64,000 nt of DNA, taken from an uncultured Candidatus Melainabacteria bacterium. Lineage in GTDB: Bacteria > Cyanobacteriota > Vampirovibrionia > Gastranaerophilales > Gastranaerophilaceae. A model generated the notes under the pieces. It saw nothing but the letters and a program-made list of their open reading frames with translations, did no database searches and was not told the origin of the DNA. A program made the translations under genes and the position numbers. Shown piece by piece: positions 43,459 through 51,880 of the stretch (positions are counted from its first letter, which is position 1; each line of letters starts with the position of its first letter). The DNA lies in NCBI GenBank assembly GCA_934700335.1, contig CAKUXM010000008.1, positions 1 through 64,000 of the forward strand. The letters run 5' to 3'.

Positions 43459-45870
43459 ATGAACGTAACTTTTGACAAGCATTCCTTGATTATTGACGGA
43501 AAACGAGAGTTTATCAGAAGTGGTGCGTTTCATTATTTTAGAACTCCTAGTGCTGAACTAGCAAAAGACCGTTTTATGAAAATGAAAGCGGGCGGTTATA
43601 ATACAGTAGAGATTTATTTTTGGTGGAAATACCATAGCGAAAAACAAGGCGAATACGATTTTTCTGGTATAAAAGATGTTGAAAAAGTTCTTGAAATGGC
43701 AAGAGATGTCGGTTTATATGTAATTTGTAGACCTGGACCATTTATTAATAGTGAAGTTAGTGCTGGCGGTTTTTCATTGTGGTTATTGAAGGATAAAGAT
43801 GTCATTCCTCGTAATAGAATTGGTACAGAGTACCATTACAGTGAAAAATACATGGAATATATTACAGAGTGGTATGACCAAATTATTCCTATTGTAAATA
43901 AATTTGATAACATTATTCTTTTCCAAATAGAAAATGAATATGCAAATGATGAAATGGACGAGACTTACATGCGTAAATTATACGATATGGCTCGTGAGCG
44001 TGGTGTAAAATGTCCAATTTATCATAACGATGCTGCTCCATGGGGTTTGTGGGCAGATGTCGTTGATATTTATGCTTGCGATACATATTTATATATCAAT
44101 CCTAATCAAGATTGGAGAAAAGACAATTTCTGTTTTGACACAATGGATAATCTTGAATGCGTTTTTGAATGCAAAGAAAATGCACCTGCTTTTATTGCAG
44201 AAATGCAATCGGGTTGGTTTGATAAATGGGACGGTTCGGGTTATGAACATATTAGAAAAGAACTTTCAGATCAACATATAAATTTGGTTACTAAAACAGC
44301 TATTTCTCAAGGTGTAACATTATTCAATCATTACATGTGCTGTGGCGGAACTTCTTGGGACAATATTGCTTGTGATGAAGTTTATACAAGTTATGATTTT
44401 ACTGCACCTATCAATGAATATGGTGTTTTAGAGGATAATTATTTTAAAGCCAAAGAAATTAATTATTTCTTAAAATCTTTCGGATTGACTAATACTGAAC
44501 CTGATGAAGATTTGGATATAAATGAAGAATGTATTTATACAAAAGTTAGAAAAGATAACGAAAACGACTGTAAATGGTTGTTTTTGCGTAATCTTAACCC
44601 TGATGCTAAAACATTAAATATTCTAGATAAATTTTCTACAACAATAAAACCTTATGATATGAAAATTTGTCCGATAAATTTGAAACTTTACGCTTGCGAA
44701 ATTGAGTTTTCAGATATAGAAATTTTTGCCCGACTTAAAAATGAGGAAAAAGAAACAATCTTTTTAATTGCAGATGAAAATACATCAATGTATCTTTCAA
44801 ATGGTGATAAAATTTCTGGTAACAAAAAAGATTTTGATACTTTTAAGCTGGAAAAAGACGGTAAATCAACAAGATTTGTATTTTTAACTCGTGAAACTAC
44901 AAGAAAAACTTGGATAACAGACAAACGAGCAATCTTTAATGCTGACTATGTTGCAAAAAACGATACTATTGCTTTAGAACACAGTGCAGAAATTGCATAT
45001 TATGATTTAAAACACGGTTTTTCAAGAAAATATTTCAAAACCCGTCCACAAACAGACCATAAAAAACTTTTGAAAAATCTTGAGGTATCCTTTTGTGCAC
45101 CTGAAATAGATATAGATTATGATTATTCATCTTGGAGAAAAATCAAAGGTGATAAATTTGACTCTTTATCTTGTGGTTTATCTGACGAATTCACCTTCTA
45201 CAAGGGAAAAATTCCAAACGATATTGAAGAAATAACATTAAGTGCCAGACATCTTTTTGCCGTTTATATTAATGGTAAAGAGGTTTTGAGCAGAAACAGT
45301 TACAAAATCGAAAAACTTCAACAAATACCGGAAACCATTCAAATACCTCTTGATAAGAAAATCTTAAACAAAGAGGAAAACGAATTAACAATTCTTGTAG
45401 AAAATCTTGGTTTTGATAAAGGTTTTTCCGGTGAGACAAATCACCCACGTGGGTTAGTTACATTTGAAACATCACCTAAATGTAATGTAGAGTTTTACGT
45501 CAATGAAAGACTTTCTATAGAACGTGGAGATTTGAGAGAATCTGATTCTCCTTATCTAGCAAAGATTTCGGCTGAATTTGATGTAACATTTAGAGAAGAT
45601 GAAACTTTTTCTAAATATTTGTACCTAAAAGATTTTCCATATCGTCGTGCAACAATCTTTTTAAATGGTATAAAAATAGGTAGATATATTAAAAGAACGA
45701 ATGTTCAAGACAAATTCTATTTGATAAATGCTTTCTTAAAAGAGCATAACAAAATAGATATTGTTGTATGGCAAAAAGCTAGAAATATCCATGGTTCATG
45801 GGACTTTAAAAACGAAATGAAAAATGTTATACTGGAAGTAGGAGATGTAAAAAGATTTCAATTATTTTAA
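43459..45870 (+). CDS. GH35 beta-galactosidase
   Basis: 803 aa, cytoplasmic (no signal peptide). The N-terminal GH35 barrel carries GGYNTVEIYFWW, the acid/base Glu in QIENEYAN and the nucleophile Glu in IAEMQSGWF. C-terminal beta-sandwich domains (~560-800) include a galactose-binding-like jelly-roll. It would remove terminal beta-linked galactose from imported oligosaccharides. The start at 43459 is chosen because TTAGGAG precedes it and the 14 upstream codons are REP sequence. A 120-aa gene follows 12 bp later. Confidence 0.9.
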   Translation: MNVTFDKHSLIIDGKREFIRSGAFHYFRTPSAELAKDRFMKMKAGGYNTVEIYFWWKYHSEKQGEYDFSGIKDVEKVLEMARDVGLYVICRPGPFINSEVSAGGFSLWLLKDKDVIPRNRIGTEYHYSEKYMEYITEWYDQIIPIVNKFDNIILFQIENEYANDEMDETYMRKLYDMARERGVKCPIYHNDAAPWGLWADVVDIYACDTYLYINPNQDWRKDNFCFDTMDNLECVFECKENAPAFIAEMQSGWFDKWDGSGYEHIRKELSDQHINLVTKTAISQGVTLFNHYMCCGGTSWDNIACDEVYTSYDFTAPINEYGVLEDNYFKAKEINYFLKSFGLTNTEPDEDLDINEECIYTKVRKDNENDCKWLFLRNLNPDAKTLNILDKFSTTIKPYDMKICPINLKLYACEIEFSDIEIFARLKNEEKETIFLIADENTSMYLSNGDKISGNKKDFDTFKLEKDGKSTRFVFLTRETTRKTWITDKRAIFNADYVAKNDTIALEHSAEIAYYDLKHGFSRKYFKTRPQTDHKKLLKNLEVSFCAPEIDIDYDYSSWRKIKGDKFDSLSCGLSDEFTFYKGKIPNDIEEITLSARHLFAVYINGKEVLSRNSYKIEKLQQIPETIQIPLDKKILNKEENELTILVENLGFDKGFSGETNHPRGLVTFETSPKCNVEFYVNERLSIERGDLRESDSPYLAKISAEFDVTFREDETFSKYLYLKDFPYRRATIFLNGIKIGRYIKRTNVQDKFYLINAFLKEHNKIDIVVWQKARNIHGSWDFKNEMKNVILEVGDVKRFQLF

Positions 45871-45882
45871 AGGAGTTTACCT

Positions 45883-46245
45883 GTGATTGTTCCAGAATTT
45901 TTGTTGAAAAAGATTTACCAAAAAGGTACGCTAAAAAATAATGGTGGTAGCGTAACTTTTGAATTGAAAAATATTCTGGGTCCAGGATTTATCAGTGGGT
46001 TTAATTATGTTCAAATCAATGATAAAAAATACACAGAAGACGATGTAATTTTTATTACTGACGGCAAAGAAATTAAAGGTACAGAGGTTTCTGAATCAAA
46101 TCCTTTAAAATTTAGATTGGCTCAAAAAGGCACAATAAAGATTGCCGATACAACATGTCTAACTGACGGAATTAATAAAATCGTAATCGAAATTATGAAT
46201 CCTGAAGCTGGGAAAGTTGCCGTAAAATTTGAGGACAAAATATAA
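45883..46245 (+). CDS. Small beta-rich protein following GH35, 120 aa
   Basis: Starts with GTG, supported by AAAGGAG 7 nt upstream. The N-terminus (VPEFLLKKIYQKGTLKNN) and the repeated beta-strand pattern look like a small conserved family of roughly 100-120 aa that I recall seeing in Chloroflexi and others under doubtful enzyme names. No catalytic motif is visible, and it is far too short for a metabolic reductase. It is co-transcribed with the beta-galactosidase (12-bp gap), suggesting a role in sugar handling or binding, but this is inference. Confidence 0.7.
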   Translation: MIVPEFLLKKIYQKGTLKNNGGSVTFELKNILGPGFISGFNYVQINDKKYTEDDVIFITDGKEIKGTEVSESNPLKFRLAQKGTIKIADTTCLTDGINKIVIEIMNPEAGKVAVKFEDKI

Positions 46246-46259
46246 TTAATCTTAGTCTA

Positions 46260-46889
46260 TTAATCAAGTTTGAAATTATTTGATAAATCAGCTGATTGAG
46301 ATGTTGGATAGTTATTTTTTAATGGGTCAAAATTGCTATCAACATCTGATTTTAATTTGTCCATGTAAACTTGACCATTTTTAACTGTTTGAAGTTGTTC
46401 TGAGAAAATATTTTCAAGGTATGAGAAAACTCTTTCAACGTAAACATTTGCGCCATCACGAGTTCTCATAGCATCATCTGCTGCTTGAAGTCTTACGTTC
46501 TCTGCATCTTCTATTGCTCTACGTTTGATTTCTTCGCATTCAGAAATAACTTGTTCTTTAATTTTTTCAGCTTCATTCTGAACAGCTTTTAAAATATCTG
46601 ATTCACTTAATAATCTGCTTGCTTCGTTTTGAGCATCAACGATAATTTTTTCAGCTTTTTGTTGAGCTTCCATTTGTAATTCTTCTCTACGTCTCAATAA
46701 AGCTCTTGCTTCTTGAATTTCTTGTGGAAGTGTTGCATAAATTGTGTCAATTAATGGTTCAATATCTTTAACTTTTACTGCTACTAAGTAGTTTGGTAAA
46801 ATTGGAAAACCTTTTTCTAAACAAAGTTCTAATCTTTTTAAAAGGTCATAAACCGGTTTTAATAATTGATCGTATGATTGCATGCTCAT
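46260..46889 (-). CDS. DivIVA/Cdv3-like coiled-coil protein
   Basis: 209 aa, mostly one long coiled coil (~60-160) rich in Ala, Glu and Lys. The N-terminal segment (LLKRLELCLEKG and PNYLVAVKVKDIEPLIDTI) resembles cyanobacterial Cdv3/DivIVA-like division proteins, as does the string EARALLRRREELQMEA. In cyanobacteria such a gene is also near coaD, as I recall. It is likely a septum or pole scaffold. AAGGAAA precedes the ATG. It is followed convergently by the GH35 pair. Confidence 0.7.
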   Translation of the reverse strand: MSMQSYDQLLKPVYDLLKRLELCLEKGFPILPNYLVAVKVKDIEPLIDTIYATLPQEIQEARALLRRREELQMEAQQKAEKIIVDAQNEASRLLSESDILKAVQNEAEKIKEQVISECEEIKRRAIEDAENVRLQAADDAMRTRDGANVYVERVFSYLENIFSEQLQTVKNGQVYMDKLKSDVDSNFDPLKNNYPTSQSADLSNNFKLD

Positions 46890-46965
46890 ATATATATTTC
46901 CTTGCTTTTTTCTAGTGTATTTTTACTAATTATTTTACAATTAAAATGTTAAAAGTCAAATACAA

Positions 46966-47445
46966 TCAAAGGAATTTGGCTTTTAAAAATTTATTAACAT
47001 TTTCGGGTACAAACTTACTTATATCACCTTTAAATTCAATAATTTCTCTTACAGAACTTGAAGAAATAAAGTTGTATTTTGGTCTTGTAGTTAAGAAAAT
47101 TGTTTTAACTTCTTTATCAAGAGCACTGTTTGTTTGAGAAAGTTGCATTTCAAATTCAAAATCAGAAACCGCTCTTAAACCACGAATAAGGACTTTGGCA
47201 TTTTTTTCTTTTGCATAATCCACTGTTAAACCGTGAAAACTATCGACTTCGACATTTGTAAAATCTTTAACAGCTTCTTTTATTAAATTAACCCTATCAT
47301 CAACAGTCAAAAATCCACCTTTTTTTTCTGCATTGTAAGCGACAGCAATGATAACTTTATCAAAAATAGCAGCGGCTGTTTTTAATACGTCTAAATGTCC
47401 GTTAGTGATTGGGTCAAAGCTCCCAGGGTATATTGCAATTTTCAT
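46966..47445 (-). CDS. coaD: Phosphopantetheine adenylyltransferase
   Basis: Penultimate step of coenzyme A synthesis: transfer of AMP from ATP to 4'-phosphopantetheine. 159 aa with the nucleotidyltransferase signature PGSFDPITNGHLDVL (TxGH) at the N-terminus and the ISSSSVREI motif near the C-terminus. GAGGAAA precedes the ATG. The DivIVA-like gene lies 76 bp downstream on the same strand; dnaK is divergent. Confidence 0.96.
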   Translation of the reverse strand: MKIAIYPGSFDPITNGHLDVLKTAAAIFDKVIIAVAYNAEKKGGFLTVDDRVNLIKEAVKDFTNVEVDSFHGLTVDYAKEKNAKVLIRGLRAVSDFEFEMQLSQTNSALDKEVKTIFLTTRPKYNFISSSSVREIIEFKGDISKFVPENVNKFLKAKFL

Positions 47446-47588
47446 AGAATTTCCTCATTAATTTACTAAATTATTATACACGAAAAATGAATTATTAATT
47501 TTTTGTTTATTTTTTAATAATTTCAAAAAAAAGGTGTTAAATTAGAATTGTAAAAAGGAAATAGTATAACATTAAATAGAGAAAGGCG

Positions 47589-47606
47589 TTCTGAATAAAA
47601 TCAGAA
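47589..47606 (+). promoter_or_regulatory. Hairpin in the dnaK 5' leader
   Basis: TTCTGA, six bases, TCAGAA, located just upstream of the GGAAAGAG ribosome-binding site. No CIRCE (HrcA) inverted repeat was found upstream of dnaK. A role in heat control would be speculative. Confidence 0.3.
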
Positions 47607-47619
47607 TGGAAAGAGAAAA

Positions 47620-49461
47620 ATGGCAAAGACAATTGGTATTGACTTAGGTACAACAAACTCAGTAGTTGCCGTAATGGAAGGTGGTAAACCAACTGTTATC
47701 GCAAACGCAGAAGGAACAAGAACAACTCCTTCAATCGTAGGTTTTACAAAAACAGGTGAAAGATTAGTTGGTCAATTAGCAAAAAGACAAGCAATCTTAA
47801 ACCCAGATAAAACAATCGCTTCAATCAAAAGACACATGGGCGAAGATTACAAGAAAAATATTGACGGAAAAGATTACACTCCTCAAGAAATTTCTGCAAT
47901 GATTTTAAGAAAATTAGCTGATGATGCTAGTACTTATTTGGGAGAAAAAGTTACTTCAGCTGTTATCACAGTTCCTGCATACTTTAATGACGCACAAAGA
48001 CAAGCAACAAAAGATGCTGGTAAAATCGCTGGTTTAGACGTTCTTCGTATCGTAAACGAACCAACAGCAGCAGCTTTGGCTTATGGACTTGAAAAAGAAA
48101 ATGCTGAAAAAGTTTTAGTATTCGACTTAGGTGGTGGTACATTCGATGTATCTATCCTTGAAATCGGTGATGGTGTTCACGAAGTTCTTTCAACATCAGG
48201 TGATACTCACTTAGGTGGTGATGATTTCGATGAAAAAATCATGAAATGGATTTGTGAAGAATTCAAAAAACAAGAAGGTATTGATTTATCAAACGATAAA
48301 CAAGCAATGCAACGTATTAAAGAAGCTGCTGAAAAAGCTAAATGCGAATTATCATCAGTATTTGAAACAACAATCAACTTACCATTCATCACAGCTGATG
48401 CTAATGGTCCAAAACACTTAGATTTAACTTTAACAAGAGCTAAATTTGAAGAATTGTCATACGACTTATTAGAAAGATGTAAAAAACCAGTTGAACAAGC
48501 AATCAAAGATGCTGGTATTTCAAAATCTGATATAAACGAAGTTGTATTAGTTGGTGGTTCAAGCCGTATTCCAGCAGTTCAACAATTAGTTAAAGATTAC
48601 ACAGGCAAAGATCCTAACCAATCAGTAAACCCAGATGAAGTTGTTGCAGTTGGTGCTGCAATCCAAGCTGGTGTACTTGCTGGTGAAGTTAAAGATATCG
48701 TATTGTTAGATGTAACTCCATTAACATTAGGTATTGAAACTCTTGGTGGCGTTATGACTCCATTAGTTCCTCGTAATACAACAATCCCTGTTTCTAAATC
48801 ACAAGTATTCTCAACAGCAGAAGATAACCAAACAGCAGTTGATATTCACGTACTTCAAGGTGAAAGACCAATGGCTAGAGATAACAAATCTTTAGGTAAA
48901 TTCTTACTTGATGGTATCCCAGCTGCAATGAGAGGTGTTCCTCAAGTTGAAGTTACATTTGATATCGATGCTAACGGTATTGTTAACGTATCTGCTAAAG
49001 ATAAAGCAACTAACAAAGAACAAAAAATTACAATTACAAATTCTTCAAACTTATCTGAATCTGATATTGATAAAATGGTTAAAGAAGCAGAAGCTAATGC
49101 GCAAGAAGACAAGAAGAAGAAAGAAGAAGCTGAAATTAAAAATAACGCAGCTAGCATGATTACTTCTGCTGAAAGAATCGTTAAAGACTTTGAAGGCAAA
49201 ATTACAGATGATGATAAGAAAAAACTTGATGAAGGCAAAGACGCATTACAAAAAGCTCTTGACGAAAATAAATCAAGCGATGAAGTTAAAAAATTATCAG
49301 ATGAATTGCAACAAACAATTTTTGCAATTTCTCAAAAAGCTTATGAAGCAGTTCAAAAAGAAGAAGCTCCAAACGCAGAAAACACTTCATCAACAGAAGA
49401 AACAAAATCTGATAACAAAGATGATGATGACATCATTGATGCAGAATACACAAAAGAATAA
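47620..49461 (+). CDS. dnaK: Molecular chaperone DnaK (Hsp70)
   Basis: 613 aa. The N-terminal ATPase domain has GIDLGTTNSVVAVMEGG, VLVFDLGGGTFDVS and VLVGGSSRIPAVQ. The substrate-binding beta domain is at ~380-505 and the helical lid at ~505-600, with an acidic C-terminal tail ending DDDIIDAEYTKE. It binds exposed hydrophobic segments of unfolded proteins. GrpE and DnaJ are not adjacent, nor is HrcA. A strong terminator (49481-49518) follows. Confidence 0.97.
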   Translation: MAKTIGIDLGTTNSVVAVMEGGKPTVIANAEGTRTTPSIVGFTKTGERLVGQLAKRQAILNPDKTIASIKRHMGEDYKKNIDGKDYTPQEISAMILRKLADDASTYLGEKVTSAVITVPAYFNDAQRQATKDAGKIAGLDVLRIVNEPTAAALAYGLEKENAEKVLVFDLGGGTFDVSILEIGDGVHEVLSTSGDTHLGGDDFDEKIMKWICEEFKKQEGIDLSNDKQAMQRIKEAAEKAKCELSSVFETTINLPFITADANGPKHLDLTLTRAKFEELSYDLLERCKKPVEQAIKDAGISKSDINEVVLVGGSSRIPAVQQLVKDYTGKDPNQSVNPDEVVAVGAAIQAGVLAGEVKDIVLLDVTPLTLGIETLGGVMTPLVPRNTTIPVSKSQVFSTAEDNQTAVDIHVLQGERPMARDNKSLGKFLLDGIPAAMRGVPQVEVTFDIDANGIVNVSAKDKATNKEQKITITNSSNLSESDIDKMVKEAEANAQEDKKKKEEAEIKNNAASMITSAERIVKDFEGKITDDDKKKLDEGKDALQKALDENKSSDEVKKLSDELQQTIFAISQKAYEAVQKEEAPNAENTSSTEETKSDNKDDDDIIDAEYTKE

Positions 49462-49480
49462 TTTAGAAGGTTCTTTAATA

Positions 49481-49518
49481 AAAAGGGGCGAGATTGATTT
49501 ATCAATCTCGCCCCTTTT
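49481..49518 (+). terminator. dnaK intrinsic terminator
   Basis: A perfect 18-bp stem (core GGGGCGAGATTGAT and complement) with a 2-nt formal loop, then TTTTG, 20 bp after the dnaK stop. Confidence 0.93.
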
Positions 49519-49531
49519 GTTTTAATTGAAC

Positions 49532-49591
49532 GGTGGGAAAAGTTATTAATTAATGTGGTATTTTAATGAAAATTTTAAATTCCCACCCTAC
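49532..49591 (-). repeat. GTAG-REP element, GGTGGGAA type
   Basis: On the minus strand GTAGGGTGGGAATTT, a long AT loop, then TTTTCCCACC. Same type as 12427-12487. Confidence 0.7.
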
Positions 49592-49601
49592 TTTTAAGGT
49601 T

Positions 49602-49635
49602 GTCTTGTTAAATGAAATTGTTTAACAAGACCTAC
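49602..49635 (-). repeat. GTAG-REP-like element, CTTGTTAA type
   Basis: On the minus strand GTAGGTCTTGTTAA, loop, TTAACAAGAC. It has the same length and loop as the CGGGTT elements but a different, still complementary stem. Confidence 0.75.
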
Positions 49636-49666
49636 ATTTGTGTTATTAAATAAAAATTTTTCCAAT

Positions 49667-49688
49667 AAAAAAGCGACCTTTCGGTCGC
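49667..49688 (-). terminator. Terminator of the 51-aa gene
   Basis: On the minus strand, GCGACC, loop GAAA, GGTCGC, then TTTTTT. A textbook intrinsic terminator reading leftward. Confidence 0.88.
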
Positions 49689-49777
49689 CTCTAAGATTTT
49701 TTTCTAATCATCTTATCTCACACATTTTGGTTGCTTTTCTTTTACACACCCGATTTCTCGGTTCTCTACACACTCTA

Positions 49778-49933
49778 TTATTTTACTGCAACCAACATAG
49801 TTTGAATGCCTTGTTCATTAGTTAGCATTCTTGCAGATGCCATAGCCATTGATCTGCGTTTTTTTGCTCCTCTCAAAATAAATTCAACACTGTTATCAAT
49901 ATTAGTAGTTGGTAATTCGATTTTTCTTAACAT
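49778..49933 (-). CDS. Small protein, 51 aa, weakly RpoZ-like
   Basis: Read from the sequence: starts MLRKIELPTTNIDNSVEFIL, ends TMLVAVK. The ATG at 49933 follows AAAGGA at a 9-nt spacing, and a strong same-strand terminator lies downstream, so it is a convincing gene. The segment NSVEFILRGAKKRRSM resembles the RNA polymerase omega signature (N-x-F-E-L-V-L-x-A-A-K-R-A-R) at about the same position (residues 13-28). The protein is shorter than most omega subunits, and the match is partial. Otherwise unknown: basic centre, no signal peptide, no cysteine. Confidence 0.7.
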   Translation of the reverse strand: MLRKIELPTTNIDNSVEFILRGAKKRRSMAMASARMLTNEQGIQTMLVAVK

Positions 49934-50083
49934 ATTCACATATCCTTTATTAGTTATCTTGCTTACATATTTTTTATCGGCAGATTTTTCATGTTTCTTT
50001 AGAAATTTGGTTTATCATGTTACGATTTTGTTACAATTAGGTTAAAAAGTGCTATAAATAAAGAATTTTAGTAAAATAAATGT

Positions 50084-50953
50084 ATGAAGGTTTCAGTTGT
50101 TATTACAAGTTACAATTACGATAAGTATATAAAAGATGCGATAGAGTCTGTTCTTAATCAGACATATTCTGATTTTGAGCTTGTTATTATTGATGATTGT
50201 TCAACTGATAATTCTGTGAATATAATCAATCAATTTGAAGATGAACGTATTAAATTTATTCAAAATGAACAAAATTTAGGCTTAAAAAATTCTATGCAAA
50301 AAGCTATTTCTTGTTGTACTGGAGAATGGATTGCTTTTTTGGAAAGTGATGATTTGTGGCTTCCCGATACTTTGGAAAAAAGATTAGCATGTGCAGAAAA
50401 ATACCCTCAAATTGGTATTATTTTTAATGATGTTTTGGAAATTGGTGATGAAAAATGGCTATTTGCTGTTAAAAATAATTTTGATAGAGTAAGAAAAATT
50501 TTAAGTAAAAAGACTTTTCCTAAAAATATTTTTTATGATATCAATGTTCACAATCTGATTTTAACTTTTTCGTCTGTAATGATTAAGCGTGAACTTTTTG
50601 AAAAGATTAGCTTTGAAACACCTATAGATGCGCTTCTTGACTGGTGGCTTTACATTCATATTGCGTATAATACAGAGGCTTATTACATAAAAGAGAAATT
50701 TACTAAGTGGCGCCAACACAAACAAAGTTATATCATGCGAAATAAAAAATTAAAATTTAAAATGGCAAATATTGAGGCTTATTTGGACGTATATAAAACA
50801 AAGAATTTAGGTGTTAAATTCTTGCCTTTTTTGGCTTTTTCGATTGTGCAAATGTTATTTTCCAGAGCAAAATTTTATAACATTGTTTTGATTAGAAAAA
50901 TAAAAGATATTTTGCATATTAAAAAGCGTCAATCACCTTTGTTTGACGATTAA
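50084..50953 (+). CDS. Family 2 glycosyltransferase
   Basis: 289 aa GT-A fold enzyme. The N-terminal nucleotide-sugar binding part is VVITSYNYDKYIKDAIESVL, with DDCSTD and ESDDLW (the DxD-type metal site). The C-terminal half is variable and ends in a basic helix, perhaps membrane-associated. It likely adds a sugar to a surface polysaccharide or lipid; donor and acceptor are unknown. No clear ribosome-binding site is seen. It ends in a 4-bp overlap with the convergent RgpF-like gene. Confidence 0.88.
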   Translation: MKVSVVITSYNYDKYIKDAIESVLNQTYSDFELVIIDDCSTDNSVNIINQFEDERIKFIQNEQNLGLKNSMQKAISCCTGEWIAFLESDDLWLPDTLEKRLACAEKYPQIGIIFNDVLEIGDEKWLFAVKNNFDRVRKILSKKTFPKNIFYDINVHNLILTFSSVMIKRELFEKISFETPIDALLDWWLYIHIAYNTEAYYIKEKFTKWRQHKQSYIMRNKKLKFKMANIEAYLDVYKTKNLGVKFLPFLAFSIVQMLFSRAKFYNIVLIRKIKDILHIKKRQSPLFDD

Positions 50954-51840
50954 TCAAATAAAAATCCAAAGAAGGTTTTTAAAATTTTTGTCAAAATTCT
51001 TCTCAAAATATCTGGACAGTTTCTTAATGCTTTAAACATCAATATTTTAAGGATTTTTGGTGCAAAGTTATTTATCTTTATTTCACCTGTATTTTTTTTG
51101 ATAAATAATAAAGCTTCTTTATTTTGAATTTCTTTTTCGTAATCGACAATTGTTGTTTTATCTCGGTTCAAACCTAGTAATACAGAGCGTTTTACAAAAG
51201 GTATATTTTCTCTTAAAATTTCTCTCCAATAATAAATTGAAGGATTGTAAGAGTTTTTGAACTTTTTTAAAATGGTTTCATATTTAAAACCTTTATCAAT
51301 GAGTGTTTGAGTAAGTTTTATTTCGTAATTAGAAATTATGTCATTTTTACATTTTTCTTCTTTTACTGAATTTAAAAATTTCTGAAATCCTTCACTTTCA
51401 AATATATTTTTTCTAAATGCTAAAAACCAACTTTGAATATGCGGAGATTTTTTTGATAAACATAATTTGCCGTATTTTTTAAAACCATATTTATTTTCTA
51501 CAATTCCCCAAAAACCTGAATGGGGTTCGTTGTTAAAAACGCTACTAAGAGAATTAACACAATATACGCTATCGTTTACAAATATGATTTCATCAAGGTT
51601 TTCAAGCATGCCATTTTCCTTTGCATAGTTAAAACCTCTTTTGTATGAGCCGAAATCATATTCGTTATGTTTTACTAAAATAACATCTTCTAGCTTTTGT
51701 TGTTCCTTTTGCGGTAAGTCTGAAAGGCTTAAAAATAGAACTTTTCCACAATATTTTTTTAATTGATTAACATAATATACAACGTAATCGTCTATTACGT
51801 TGTTTTTGTCAAAATGGGCAAATATTGCTAATCTTTTCAT
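50950..51840 (-). CDS. RgpF-like rhamnan-synthesis glycosyltransferase
   Basis: 296 aa. Family marks of rhamnan synthesis protein F are visible: AHFDKNNVIDDYVVYYV at the N-terminus, NEYDFGSYKRGF, IFVNDSVYCV and SWFLAFRKNIF. RgpF-type enzymes extend rhamnose-containing cell-surface polysaccharides; here the sugar is not proven. AAGGA precedes the ATG, with TATAAT about 27 nt upstream. It pairs convergently with the GT2 gene, and together they form a small glycan patch. Confidence 0.85.
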   Translation of the reverse strand: MKRLAIFAHFDKNNVIDDYVVYYVNQLKKYCGKVLFLSLSDLPQKEQQKLEDVILVKHNEYDFGSYKRGFNYAKENGMLENLDEIIFVNDSVYCVNSLSSVFNNEPHSGFWGIVENKYGFKKYGKLCLSKKSPHIQSWFLAFRKNIFESEGFQKFLNSVKEEKCKNDIISNYEIKLTQTLIDKGFKYETILKKFKNSYNPSIYYWREILRENIPFVKRSVLLGLNRDKTTIVDYEKEIQNKEALLFIKKNTGEIKINNFAPKILKILMFKALRNCPDILRRILTKILKTFFGFLFD

Positions 51841-51880
51841 TAAAAATCCTTAAATGTTTTTAATCATTATACATTAAAAT

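Larger units (their letters stand above)
49462..49777. other. dnaK 3' flank, terminators and REP elements
   Basis: 316 bases without a gene: the dnaK terminator, two minus-oriented GTAG-REP elements (49532-49591, 49602-49635), and the terminator of the 51-aa gene (49667-49688). The remaining stretch 49689-49777 shows nothing recognisable. Confidence 0.75.

Noticed and set aside
47446..47619. A CIRCE/HrcA operator before dnaK
   Set aside because: No TTAGCACTC inverted repeat is present; only a short TTCTGA hairpin near the ribosome-binding site was found.
49640..50045. Two plus-strand frames between dnaK and the GT2 gene
   Set aside because: They run antisense to the 51-aa minus-strand gene and its terminator, lack ribosome-binding sites and have no recognisable content.
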